Made by a program: the position numbers and the translations under genes. From Rostrohypoxylon terebratum (lineage: Eukaryota; Ascomycota; Sordariomycetes; Xylariales; Hypoxylaceae), in assembly GCA_022497145.1 (NCBI GenBank), contig MU385857.1, forward strand, positions 558,001 through 622,000: DNA of 64,000 nucleotides. The letters run 5' to 3'. Shown here one piece after another: positions 22,752 to 35,839 of the stretch; positions within the stretch are counted from its first letter, which is position 1; every line of letters begins with the position of its first letter. The notes under the pieces were generated by a model. The model had not been told where the DNA came from and ran no database searches. It worked only from the letters and a program-made list of their open reading frames with translations.

Positions 22752-23280
22752 GGTACAAATTCAATCCCTCGTGCAAATGCAGGACGAAGAGAAAGAAAAG
22801 AAGTCAAAATTAAATCAAGGAAAGATGGATTTGTTGATGAAATACAGCAGAGAATCGAAAAAATTCGGAGGGTGCTGAGCACTGTTTCTGCTGCATGTAT
22901 GTGTAAAGTTGAGAGCTGTTGACATTCAGTGGAGCTGCAACGAGGCTGGAAAATAGAAATTTTGGCTGGTTCACGTCGGAGGTTTGCAAACGCTGAGTGG
23001 CTCGAGTGGTACGAAGCACATCTAGCTAACCCCGATACAGACTAGTTGCTTGAGATTTTAGTACATACTAGTAGATAACAGCCCCGCTTTCCTCTTTTAG
23101 GATGATAGAAAAGCAAAAGTAAGGGAACTAGTAAAGGAAACAGCACTGAAGAAAAATCCCCCTTTAATAAGCTCTAAGCCATTCAGTTGATGCCCCTACA
23201 AGAGACTTGAATAGTTCATCATTCCGGTGACCACTGCTCACATTTCTCATATAATTTTGTTTTTCCAACTTCGTAAATTG
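22752..23280. promoter_or_regulatory. divergent promoter region U2AF65/OGG1
   Basis: 529 bp between the two start codons. It must carry the promoter signals of both genes unless distant elements are used. I see no clear TATA box or paired regulatory motif. Confidence 0.5.
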
Positions 23281-24747
23281 ATGTCTCCTATACGAGTATC
23301 AGACTGGCGAAAGTTGCCTTTGAGCTTGGCTGATTTATGCATTGAGACGACACTCCGTTGTGGACAGTCATTTCGTTGGCGTAAGATAGACAACGAATGG
23401 TAACACATCTCCTACCTATCTCAACAACTGAATGAGTTACTAAGACTATTAATCGCTAGGAATTGTGTTCTATATGGTCGACTGCTCTCATTAAAGCAGG
23501 ATAAGACTCATCTTCACTACAAAGTGAATTCCCCAACCGTTCCACCGTCATTAACACCTCCATTATCTGCGGAAGACCAGCCAGAGAGTGAGAGTGAAAG
23601 TGATGATGACACCGAAGCTCTCCTCCGACATTACTTTAGTTTGAAGCATGACTGTAAGATTACCTTCTATTCCTCAAGACATGCCATGCAGATCACGTCC
23701 TTGAAATATTCTATAATGACAACACTCATAAAATCATTTCAACATACTACCAATATATTCACTAAATTGTGTTGTTTCGCAACAGTAACAGCACTATATG
23801 ACCAATGGTCTAACTCCGACCCCAATTTTCGGAAGAAAGCCCCAAAGTTCACAGGAATCAGAATTCTAAGCCAAAGCCCATGGGAAGCACTGATAGCATT
23901 CATATGCAGCAGCAACAATAATATTTCCCGTATTTCACAGATGGTCTGTCATAAGTGTACCTATAAGCCTCATTTGATGCGCTAATACTGCCTCTAACAG
24001 GTTCATAAACTCTGCATACACTATGGCCCTTTAATTGGACACATTGGTGGCGAGGCTTTCCATGATTTCCCTACTCCCCAAGCTTTAAGTGGGAAGAAAG
24101 TAGAAGCCCATCTCAGGGAACTCGGTTTTGGTTACAGGGCCAAATACATCGCCGAGACGGCCCGCCTAGTCTCCGAGGAAAAACCCGAAGGGTGGCTCGA
24201 GAGCCTAATCAACCCGGACAATCCAGGCTGGTCCACGACGAAGACGAATGAAACTGCTGAGTCACCTACCTATAGGCATGCCCATGAGCAGCTTCTCCTT
24301 CTCTCGGGAGTTGGGCCAAAAGTTGCCGATTGTGTCTGCCTCATGGGGTTGGGATGGGATGAAGCAATTCCCGTGGACACCCACGTATGGCAGATCGCTC
24401 AGAGAGACTACAAATTCGGCAAAGTCAAAACAAAGACATTCTCCAAGGCTATGTATGACGCTGTCGGTGATCATTTTCGGAATATCTGGGGTAAGCAGGC
24501 TGGGTGGGCTCAATCGGTACTTTTCACCGCAAACCTCAAGTCATTCTCGGAACAAGCTTCGGGAAAAGTCGAAGTGGTTGATGTCAAAGTCGAGGTCAAG
24601 GAGGTTGAAGAAGACATTGCTGCCGATAGACCTACGAGTCGTTCCCGGAAAAAACGACAGGTTGCGGTAAAGGAGGTGGTCAAGACCGAAGAACTTACCT
24701 CCGTAGAACCAACACGAGTTAGCAAAAGACGGCGAACCAGGAATTAA
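23281..24747 (+). CDS. OGG1: 8-oxoguanine DNA glycosylase/lyase OGG1
   Basis: Four exons, 23281-23399, 23460-23653, 23786-23943 and 24001-24747, join to 405 residues. The enzyme removes 8-oxoguanine opposite C and nicks the abasic site. The N-terminal domain has LRCGQSFRWR and the conserved SPWEALIAFICSSNNNISRI. The helix-hairpin-helix GPD module is LSGVGPKVADCVCLMG with catalytic Lys at about 264, then PVDTHVWQIA with catalytic Asp at about 283; the spacing of 19 equals that of the human enzyme (Lys249/Asp268). A basic C-terminal tail of about 80 residues (SRSRKKRQ, SKRRRTRN) probably holds nuclear signals. Donor sites are GTAACA, GTAAGA and GTCTGT, two of them off-consensus, but conserved protein across each junction supports them. 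APN1, the next enzyme of the pathway, lies 8.6 kb to the left. Confidence 0.96.
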
Positions 24748-25268
24748 TAAGTTACAACACCCAACCTAATATTGCATCACAACACCGTCGGTACACCCTT
24801 TCAATGTACTCAAATATGCAACTTCAGTGCATTCCGTGTCTCCCACGATCCTACATTTTACCTTATCTGTACATATAGTTACCGGCGCTTTTCGACAGAG
24901 CATCGCCTAAGTCAATTACATATCTACCCATAGGCATAGTTATTCTCACAGATCCATGCGCGCGTGATTCAAGAACATCCGTCTTATAGTTCCCCTCACG
25001 CCCATGGCTATTGCTATTCAAGTAGGATGGCTACGGAGCCCTACAGGCAATTATATGTCTATGCCGAAACGACAACACTATTCAAATAACATATATCACA
25101 CGTATCGTATACAAAAAGCACGAATCCTCTAAGGAAGGCTTCTGAGTATTACCAATTACTACCTATCTAATGAGTGCAAACCCCACCTAGTCAATCAAAC
25201 TGCTTCCATGCGTTTAACTAACGAAGCCTAGATCTAGCAGATCATAAGTCGAATTCTAGTCGATTCGG

Positions 25269-25291
25269 ATTTTTTTTCTAAAAAAAAAAAC
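25269..25291. repeat. T8/A11 inverted homopolymer
   Basis: A T8 run followed by CT and an A11 run. It can fold into an A:T hairpin of eight pairs. It is a smaller version of the T14/A14 hairpin at 46582-46621. Confidence 0.7.
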
Positions 25292-27194
25292 ATTTGTATC
25301 CTACTACGAATGTCATAGGTACTATATCTAAGATATACGTTCTCCTATAGATGAACTCAAAGGTTTCCAAGGGTCTTTTTGAATGAGTTCCATCGCCCTC
25401 CCGTCGTTTCCTTTCCAGGCAGCCAGACAATACCCAGGTCGTGAGCGTGGTTTGACTTCCAACGGGCTACACAACATAGACTTCTAGATCGAGGTAATGT
25501 GACAAGGGCACCATCGTCGTTTCTATATTTCCTCCGGTCTTCCTGAATTGTCGGTCCCAACTTGAGCGTGGTCTATGCTTTAGGCACGGGAGTATCTTAA
25601 CTGCTGTGATATCGACTTTCGAAGATAGGAATATGGAGCCAGAGACGACCTTATTAGAGACAGTCAGGAGATACAATCCTGAAGCTGCTTGCCATATAGA
25701 AGACAACATGTACGTATAAGGATTTTCCTCGTCAACATTGTATAACGAAGAGGTCTGGTGTTAACATCATAGATACCTAGGTGTATACAGTTAATACCGA
25801 GCTTCTTCTCGCGACCACCAAGTCTCTAATGCGGCTACGCCACGGATTCATCTGTCCTCGTATAGCAAATGTGAAATGACGGAGTTTCTATCTCTCGTAT
25901 GACAGCTGATTGATTGAAGCAAAAAAATTACATATGTGATCCGCCTTCGAAAACACGCCTGCCGTTGTCCAAGGAGATACATTCGATGAAGTATCATATA
26001 TGATTACTGTTACCTCCCACCTAGGAATTCACATTTCCTGTCGACAAGAGGCGCGAATTATATTACCAACGTCTCTATCGCGCGCATTGATCCGGCCTAG
26101 CACCTACTACATTTGTCTTATTCGGTCTTATTCGGTGCTCTACGTGACTCTGTAAGTTCAGAGACCATCACAACGGAGCGAATAGTAGAAACATTACGAT
26201 TCTATAGTCTACTGGTGCCGATATAGTCACGTTCCTTCTCATCGAGTGCTGAGTAGGTATCTGATGCGATATCTCGGGCCGACCGGGTATGTCGTTTACA
26301 ATAGAGATCGCCTTACGAAACGTTGCTTCTTCATATTCACCATCTAGCGTTGATAGCAAACATCTTTCAACGTCATCCATGGGAACCGCATCATGGCTTT
26401 ATCCACGTTCCAAGCAATAAAGCAACCCTTGAGAAATGAGTTCGGCGGGCACTATCGACCTGGTTCAATAACACATGGAAGCTTGGGTAGGTAGGTAGCT
26501 AAACATCAAGTTTTACTATCAAAGCCACTGTTACCGGAGCTCCGTACAATTAGAGGCCTGTGTGTAACGTGCCATTCCTCTTACGATCGAGCGGAAACGC
26601 GTCTAACGAGAAGAGGCTGTTCGGCAGAGGTGCATAGATTAGCCTCCCCTAAGGATGTCGCGCCCCGTCGACGAGGGATAGATGCACGACATATAATCGC
26701 CTGGTTCACGGGTAACTACTGTACCTATTTAATATCTGCTAGACGTATCGGCTGTGTTCCGTAGGACCGTGGACGGCGGGCAAATCGTACGACGTCGCAC
26801 AATTTAGCCGCAAGGTCTCAGCCGGATCAACGGGCAATGATATAAACCCGGGTTCGTTGGCGCCCGGATATCCAACTGTTGAGGTTCAGAAGGTCGGGGT
26901 AAGCTTGGATATTGTTTAAGCTCGTGCTCTTTACTACGACGTCATTACCTGGTATCCGGTTGAGGGCATATATGGGTCGTGCCATAGGGCGCCGAGGAGT
27001 TTCACTTTGATATGTCGAACTATAACGTTGCATACCTACTTGTAAATTAACCCGTTGCGAATACTTGTTTTGCTCCATTACGACGGAGCAACGTTGATGT
27101 TAGTAGGATGCAAACAACCCGTTCGAGCGCAAACATCGTCACTGTGTAGGTACTTTTGACATCCGGGCGATATACATTATAGGATGGTCTCATT

Positions 27195-27216
27195 CAGGGA
27201 CGAGGTGTCGTCCCTG
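27195..27216. repeat. perfect 9-bp hairpin with 4-nt loop
   Basis: cagggacga, loop ggtg, tcgtccctg: nine perfect G+C-rich pairs with a four-base loop. It sits alone in non-coding DNA. It could be a chance inverted repeat or part of a structured transcript. Confidence 0.7.
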
Positions 27217-29687
27217 TTCACCTTGCATTGGCTACACACCATGAAGTCATCTGTGGCTCGCGACTGGCTCGTCAGAGGAGCTGCTCTATTCGTATAAAAA
27301 AAAGTAAGTCTAATGTATGGTGAGTTGGTCAGTTCATTTATTCCTCTAGGACACGGTAGCCTCGCCTATAGCCGCTGCCCCTATTATAATTCTTTATTGT
27401 CGACTATCCCGGTGGGTGTCAGAAAAAATTCCATATCTCGTCATACGCTAATGGCATAACCAAAGATCGAAGCGTGATGGTTCTACGACTGCCGTCTTAG
27501 GTAACAGTACCTCGCACCGAAGGACTCTAAAGGATGAAGGATCTACACCCTGGCCCCGCCATTGCCAGAGCCTCCTCGGGCGTCGAAGGGGACCGTACAC
27601 GCCAAACTCCCAACATGCATAGGAGATGCGACACCTAAGCATACAGTTTTCATCGGTTAACATGAGAACATCCTATGGTCCAGCGAGCCAGTGATCTCAA
27701 GGCATGGCGGTTCTTGAGATTCTAGACCACGGCGAGTGGGCACCTACCAGGACTGGAGCGCCACATAACTAGTGTAGTGAATGTCGACTGACCTTCGTAC
27801 GGTTCTTTCACACTGATCTCATCACCCACTGTGTTCCTGTCGGAAAGGGTAGTAGTCACCATCATTAGTCAACCGTGTTTTGGCTTGATGCTTGTGTATA
27901 TCATATGCATAAGATTTTATAATTGAAACTGTGATGCTACTCTACTACATACCATTCTACATGAACTGCCCACTCCCACATATGTCCTCTTAGTAATAGT
28001 ATTAGCTCTCATCCTGCGTTGAACTATCCCGAACGGGTTGCCGAGATGATTCTTACTCACAAAACAATCGTTAGCCTGCTCTGGGAATTCCAGATGCAGA
28101 AGAGGATTCCGACCATTCTGATCGTCAGGGACCTGTTCCGGGCCTGGGGCAGCTCGACCCAGGGATGTCTTAACATGTATGTATCTGTTCAACTTCTACT
28201 ATGTACGTTTGCAGATTCTATTCTTAGGGGCTAGATGCACTCCGTGGTACTCATACAACAACGCGTTTAAGGCTACCTGTGAAAGATGGGTCATCTGGGT
28301 ATTAGCCCCCGTTCAATGCTTTATTATGCGCAGAACTACGCGATTAGGATATCATCCCAAATCATTCGATTGTGACAGGAAAACATCATTCCCTATATTA
28401 TTTGTCATTCCTTGACTTACTGGTCTCAACTCAGTGTCGTTGCCTCTATTCCTACTTTGACACTAATAAGGGTATATGTGAGCAAGGGGCTATAACAACC
28501 GCGATACGCGGAGGCCTCCTGAGAAAAATGCGAATTATCAGCTATGAATGAACCAAGCTGATATTTGTTTGTATTTGAAACTATGAAACTATGAAACAGG
28601 AAACAGATTCCTATAGGAAACCAAACTCGCTCATACCTAGTTCATAATAGCTTTCCTTAAGGTCTGTTCGACGATACAGCCGAGCTGGAATCTAACAAGC
28701 GAGATATCCTATCGACGTCATTGCTAATTTACACCGAATATACATAAGGCTTAGGGGTGCTAGGTCAGGAGTTACCGAGAATGCGGCGTAAATTTACATG
28801 GCACTGGCGCCAGCATTAATCACGTTAAACGCGAAGGATTCGTTTTGTTTTGCTCACATTGCGTTGCTGAATGATGAGTGAGAACTATAGTATTAGGGTT
28901 GATCCTGATCCTTAGCTGGTTTGATCCCACGTCCGAAATAGTAAATCTTCTCGAACAAAAAATTGATCACAATTATTGATCACTCTTTCGGTGTCTCCAC
29001 GGTCAATTTTCTGTTGCCAAAAGAAAAAAAAAATGATAGTATTCAGCCACGTCGAATTTGAAGCTGCCGCGGCGACAAATGAATAGGTAGGGGACCCCGC
29101 GCGCGAACAGTGGCGGCGCCGAGCAAGTTCTACATCGATATTATCGATATTATTATATGTCATGTATTATTTTCTCCATATACATCTGCAAAGCAGCCCT
29201 ATCCGCTGTCGGTGTCTCGGAGGATAGTAACCCTTGACCGGACCCGAGCTGACTCTCATGTTCTAATATTCGCTGAATAAATCTCCGTAAACTGCATTTC
29301 CGTGTAAGCCCGATACGCAATACGCAGTAGGTTGTCTCGGTTCCAGTCTTTATCTCACGCAGAGCGACTTGATTGGTGAGTGTGGCTCGGTTGCAAGCCT
29401 CACCTGCAATTTTTTCTTGTCAAGTCCGAGCCGTATGAACGAAACTATCGTCGGCCTTGTCGGTGTAAGAATATTCATACATACGTTCTTTTACGAAGCG
29501 GCAATTCGTCCTGTGTGCTAGCACTTGCTACGCGCCCCTATGTCTGTCACGAAGGATCTGGTATTGAATCTATCGGGTTCTGACACAATAGCTAGCTTGG
29601 GCTAACCGACGATTCCGAAATGAGAGCGAAAAAAAGTGTGATATCTCAAATAGCCGGAATAGAGCTTGGCTGGCTTGTCAACCTAGG

Positions 29688-29709
29688 ACCTAGGACCTAG
29701 GTCCTAGGT
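29688..29709. repeat. perfect 22-bp palindrome built on CCTAGG
   Basis: ACCTAGGACCT followed directly by its reverse complement AGGTCCTAGGT. A further ACCTAGG copy precedes it at 29681-29687. All CCTAGG cores are themselves palindromic. Purely structural observation; role unknown. Confidence 0.9.
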
Positions 29710-29836
29710 ATTAGGAAATTTCATATGCAAAAAGGCTCCGCATAAGAAGTAATGAATCCTCGTGCCAAAATATTAGTGCATAGGCATTGGGGGGAGAAAG
29801 GCTCTCACAAGGAAAATTTGCTAATGGCACCCTCGT

Positions 29837-29861
29837 CGAGGTTGGTCGCCGACCAACTTCG
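29837..29861. repeat. 12-bp hairpin centred at 29849
   Basis: cgaggttggtcg, C, cgaccaacttcg: twelve pairs around one central base, with a single G.U wobble if transcribed. Lies in the gene-poor region, 130 bp to the right of the 22-bp palindrome. Confidence 0.65.
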
Positions 29862-32800
29862 TTTTAGTCTTGTTTTCCTCTCTCCCAGCGACCGGCTTCG
29901 GCAGTGTGGGTGCGCTAGCTGTCTTCCTCAATACGAAGTCGTACTAGTGTAGTTCGATCACATTCAGGCTTGGGGGTTGCAGCTCCAGCTTTGAGCGTTT
30001 ATTACGCAGTAGGTGACAGTGTGCGTGTGCGTGTAAAATACGTCGTTCCAAATCCAAAAAGCTAAAGCTCGAGCTCGTTGGTAGAGACTGTTCTCACCAC
30101 ACTAATGAATCTGAAGTTCGTCCTCTTTCGCCTTCTTCCCATCACCCATCACCCTTCACAGTAAGCGTGGTGCCAAGGCGAGGCAGAGACTCCCGGATCC
30201 TTGAATGCTACTGTGGACTGCCGTGTGGGCGGGCGCTGTCGGATTGGGTCTTGGGTCTTAGTAGGTCTTAGGCCTTAGGTGTTGGGTCCTGGCTACTTCT
30301 GCCACTATATTCGCCGGCATCTATTGATTCTCTAGGGTCCATTTAGGGCTATATCATCTCCCTCTGTTGTTCACACGGGCCTCGCGGCTCTTCTTCGCTG
30401 TAATTAGAAGAAAACAACAATCATCCATAACTGTCATATACATAGTAACACCAGTCGGAGCGAAACCTTGAAGCATACGAAGTACTGATATTATTATTAT
30501 TAGGGGTTCGCTCTTGGTGATGTCTCGTCGGGTAAGATAGGTAAGGTATGCAATAGAGTGCTATCCCAGAATGGATTCCCGTTATGGTCGACTTGCAGAT
30601 GGGGTGCAAGGGGCGTTGATGCGGCAGACCCGCGCTAAAGACGCCGTCTTGTATATAATAACCAAAGTAGGTTATGATCGACAACTATATGCCAGACAAA
30701 CTGCCGGGGTTCGAGTGGTATTGCTAATGCGTCTTTTGGGGAATGCCAGTCGAATGTTTATTTGAAACGCACCCATGTTCCTTGGCCATGCTCGACTCTC
30801 ATCTTACTGGACCGTCACATGTCCCGGGGTTGACCAAAGTGGAAGCCAATATCCCCTGCGTAATTTGGAGATAAATCATTATTCGCAATTTGCCCAGAGC
30901 CTACATCATCGAACTTCTAGAAGACGACTAGGATTCTTCCGTGCGGATTCGATGACTGAAAAGGGAAGAGGGTTGTATGTATGGATGCAGTGGTAATCCA
31001 TATGGAGAAGTGAGGAAGAGTTGTTTTGTTTTTGTTCTCCCCCCTCCCCCCCAAAAAAAAAGAGGGACGAGAGAAGACGCAGAGGTATATGCGACAAACG
31101 ATGGTAGTTAGAAATTGAGTATTAGTTGTTAGTCGCGTTGTTAACCTCCCAATAGTACCTACTAATAGTACTTCGTACCAATAGTACCAATAGTAGGTAG
31201 GCTGTGTGAAACAACATCGGGGGCTAGTACAATGAATCTATCGATGATACCCAGAAAGCGGGAAGGTGGGCTTGTGGCTTAGGGAAGTGCCGTTGACACA
31301 TTGCTGATCATCAGCATCGCGCTTGCTCGGGAATCTAATTGAACATTTTCCATGTTGCCAAGAAAACTCAACCGCTACGTCGAATTAAATTGAGTTGAAT
31401 CGGTGCATGTACTAGGTAATAGTACCAATGGATGCACTAAGGTTGGTATCCAATGTTCTTACTAGGTAGGTACTACTAAGTAGTAGGTAGGTAATACAAC
31501 CACATGGGTGAATTGCAATAATATGTACTATGTAAATAAAATAAAATTTCAAGATCAGTATCCATACATATTAATTCAAACCATCGTCGACCATTCCGGG
31601 ACTTGACATCGATAATCAACATGCCATCTCTTATAAAACAGATTAGAACGGATACACTATAGGTATATCGCACATACCTAGCATTGATATTATTATACTA
31701 CTAGTATTATGTACAATTTATATTAGCTCTAGCTAGCTAGATCCATAATCAAGGTATCCTGCAAGTGCCATGCAGGTGTGCAGATGTGGTATGCATGTAT
31801 GCTGACAAGTTGCAATAGTTCGCCGTAACGAGACAATACACCTGACTTAGCCTTATCGTTCGAGGTCTAAAACGGAATAACTGTTATGAAAAGAGATGAA
31901 TGCCAAGCGGTCAAAATAATTTATAGTATTATGTAATGCAACCTAGCAGCCTACGGGTAGATACCTACCTATGGTCCTATCCATACTATCATCTATGTAA
32001 TGGTCACGGTGCAGGGACTCATGGACGAACCGAACGTCTGTGTGGTCGTTGCAACGGTGTTCGGTGACCTTCGCCAACCAGATAGGATCAGTGAGGACTT
32101 GGGAACCATACTACTACATTGGTAGCCCATACAAAGTCTCCAGTCAATATTAATGGAGAAGGGGGAGCAACAGCCTGACAGCTTGCCTTCACATGATGTG
32201 TATGAAATGTGATGAGATAGTATAGCAGCCTTGTCCGGGACCTCACAGACCTACGTACTATATAGTATGTAGCTGCAGCAAAACAACCTTGGAACTTGAC
32301 CCATTTACCCACGTGCATGTAATTTGATTCCCGCAGCATGGGATGTGTTATTCTACGCGGTAAGACCGTGGACAAGGTAGGAGTGTATATTATAGAATGT
32401 AAGATAGGCTCTAGCGGATACTACGTACATCTATGGATATGTATAATATGGATGTCGAATATCAGGCGCTATTACCTTGACTGATATTCTCCCTGCCCTG
32501 GTGTTGTCGTGATCGAAAATGACGAGCAAGTCATCTCACCATGCATGCACTAACAACTCGGTACCTAGATCTCTAGACTCTTGTAGGGATTCGATGAGGC
32601 TTTAGCGCCGGCCACGTGTTTAGGCAATTGAAGGTATCCGTAATTCTAAAGATTTGTTAGTGATATCCATGTACGTTAACGGTTCAAGACTACTACCACC
32701 ATGATGGTGTGTGTATGCCATATGGTATGGTATGTATGCTGTAGTACAGTCGGACGATCAGGTACAATACAACACAAGCTGACCGGCCCAAAGACAGCGG

Positions 32801-35510
32801 GGACTAATACCCATAGATGTATAGTAGTTTGTTCTGGCGTTTTGACTCGCATTGACGCCGCTAGACTAGATATTATTATGTTAGTATAGGTAGCACTTCG
32901 TATATGTGAATGTAATGATGAAGGTGACTTGTGATATCCGAATTAATGTTTTGATTCTTTATTAGTTGTATAAACAACCGAAGGATTGCCCGGATCACAA
33001 TGCGGCCCTCTGCTAAATTCAAGCTTAAAAAGACTTTGGGACGCTTGGGAACGCCTGGGAAGTTGGAACACATTTGGCCACCTAGACAAGCGGTGTTTTA
33101 GCCTTAAAGAACCCATAATGACGTTGCTTAGCTTGCAGAACTGCCGGTATATTCGTGTAACTCGTGAAATCACCAATTTCAAGATGGGCGTAAACTACTG
33201 ATGTTGCCATCGACTGCGCCTTTCCTTTTTACTAGTTGTCATTACATAGGTCGATGTTGGAAGATTTAGTGTATGCACATAACATTACATGTAATTCCGA
33301 GTTAGAATCTATTGTCGATGGCTTCTAGGATCTTCCGTGATCTAAACATGTGGCTGCATCATACATGCCACATGTGATACCTGTACAATACATGGTTATT
33401 CCCCTATTTTTTTAACATTGAAGAGGTAAAGAAACACTATTATTATTTCTACCCACAATGTACATACACTAGTTGAATGTCTGATTTCAGGGTCCTACAC
33501 TAATACTATGTACTACATAGTAGTAGATTATTTTTTTTGCAACCAACTTGCTAGGTATCCTATCCCGGCATGTTATATTAATCCACAATCCGTTTTAATT
33601 AGGTTGTCAATTTGATTAGACATAACTTAATTATCCTTCATCCATTGATAATTGTTCGATTGTGTCATTTCCAATTTATGGAGGTACTTAAGATGTTAGC
33701 TTACGTCGTATTTCCCGCTAAGCGCAATCTAACCAATTAACAGTCTTTCGCATCAGACACCTCAAATCCTTCTCCCGAATTTTTAACAACTATGACGACA
33801 CCCCGGTCATCGCCAAGAGATCCCCGTCAAGAGGTTAGTACTACCAGATAGTACATATCTCTTCAATTCGGAACAAAACATCATCGCAGACAAGTGCCAA
33901 ACGCCAGAACGCCAAAAACGCCGAAACTAGGTAGTAAGTATGGGTGTAGTATGTGTATATATATATGTATTTCATACAGAGTCCCTACATCGGGAATTTT
34001 AATGCTATTATGTTCGCAGCCAGGTTCAAGTTCATGTTCATGTCCATAATACTTGCGACAGAGTTTCTGCTGTGACTTTTTTTGTTGCATGTTGCTAGTC
34101 TCGTCCCAGTAACCTGGTGTCAGCTCATTAGCAAGGCCAATAGGTTTTACAGAGTACAGATGTCAACCATGAGATCGTCCCCTTTCCTATATAAGCGCAG
34201 ATATTGACGAACGAACATACTATGTATTAGCATCCATTGACTGACACGAATAAGAAAAAAAGGATGTGGTATTATGCCAACCTACAGTGAGTGTTCGTTT
34301 ACATTGTAAATGTCGGGTTAGTAGTTTGGGACCCAGATGGGCCCCCCCCTCCATCTCCCTATTATGGAACGTGTAAGATGCCAAAAGGCAGGGCCATCTT
34401 GGGGCACCATCGTCATACTTCATACTCGCACAGGTTTTCTCTCGCTTGCCAATCTGAATGACGACGTCAGTCGTGTGAGCATTGAGCAATAACCGTCAAC
34501 TTTCCCCGAGGCAGTACCGTTTAATTAGCTTCATAAACTCCAGAAGCTGGCCCGACTGGCTCGAAGATATCGTCATACATGCAACCCTCGGTTTCATCCC
34601 GAAGATACTGTTCAAATCTTTCTTCACTGTATGAAGTGGGCGTGGTTATGATTATTTCATTTATTGTCATTCTCGTCATTATCATTCCTCTGGTGGATTT
34701 TGAGGAGAGGGGATTGCGGACTGGGTTAACTCTCGCTGGTCTACGCTGTACCTAAAAAGTATTTTTATCATTTATGCCGTAATCACAATCCCTCCAAAAA
34801 AAGCGCCAAGCCATCGTCGGCTGAACACGAAGGCCACACTACCGCCACAATAATAATTAGTGCCGGACCGAAGGTAGGTCTAGCTGTTTTTCAATGCAAT
34901 AGAAAAAAAAGAAAAGAAAGTTAATGGTGCTATACCTTGAATCTCCTTCTCGAATGACACACACTGGGCACTTTTCTACTTATTCAATCATCCCTTGATA
35001 CCGGGAGGGACAACTCCGACTAGAGGTGCGACCACTCTTTTTTTAGTCAGCAACGTGGGCTCAATGATGTAGTGTCTGGGACTCTGGGACACATTGAGGG
35101 GAGCCACTTTTATGGAGTATCACAGATAATACCATAGTATGTCCAATTACTATTTTCACACCCCATGACGTAGTTGGTTGCCAAGACATCCAAGCTAGGA
35201 CGCTCTTAGCTTCTTCCTTTCCCACCAAAAGCCACCAAAGGGGAAAAGGTAGAAAGGGTCAGGCAGTGGGACAGATGAAATACATAGGTACTACTACGTA
35301 CTACTATTAGTAGGTATGGCAAGCATCCCGTACCCTTTTTTTTTCCCCTACTACAGTACTACTACCTAGTACTAGGTAGGTAGTAGGTATCTACCAGGTA
35401 CTTAGTAGCGTGGCTACTTGGAAACCCCAACTTCTTTTCTCCAATATTTCCCGACTGGGCGCCAGAAAGGGCGAACTGATTTATCAGATGGGGTGGGCGT
35501 CTGTAGTACC

Positions 35511-35544
<34 letters not shown>

Positions 35545-35558
35545 TGTTGTTGTTGTTG
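35511..35558. repeat. compound microsatellite (TAG)11(TTG)5
   Basis: Eleven TAG copies run directly into five TTG copies without interruption. It lies inside a 130-bp stretch rich in TAGTAC and TAGGTA motifs. The unbroken arrays suggest length polymorphism among strains. Confidence 0.95.
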
Positions 35559-35800
35559 TAGCTCCAATAGATTCGCTAGAGCCGGCACTCGAAAAAGAGG
35601 ATGGGAATGAAATAATAGGTAGCCAGGAAAAAAGTAAGTAAAGAACTTGTGATAGTGCACAAAGACAAAGCCGGTCTTTCAGACCCTGCATAACGGCAAC
35701 CCCCATCCTCGCATCCTTCCATCCTCCGCATCAGTGGCGTAAGCTAAGAATGAGCCTTATTATGTTATGGATGTGTTCAAAATGCTCAATGTTGTGTGTG

Positions 35801-35839
35801 CAGGCAGGCAAGTCAGGCAGGCAAGTCAGGCAGGCAGGT
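35801..35839. repeat. 13-bp tandem repeat, three copies
   Basis: Three copies of caggcaggcaagt, the third with one change, followed by more aggcagg units to 35847. A short minisatellite in non-coding DNA. Confidence 0.85.

Noticed and set aside
28019..28234. Open frame of 71 residues with a possible short intron after it
   Set aside because: It starts at a non-ATG codon, matches nothing I know, and the putative 44-nt intron leads to an early stop.
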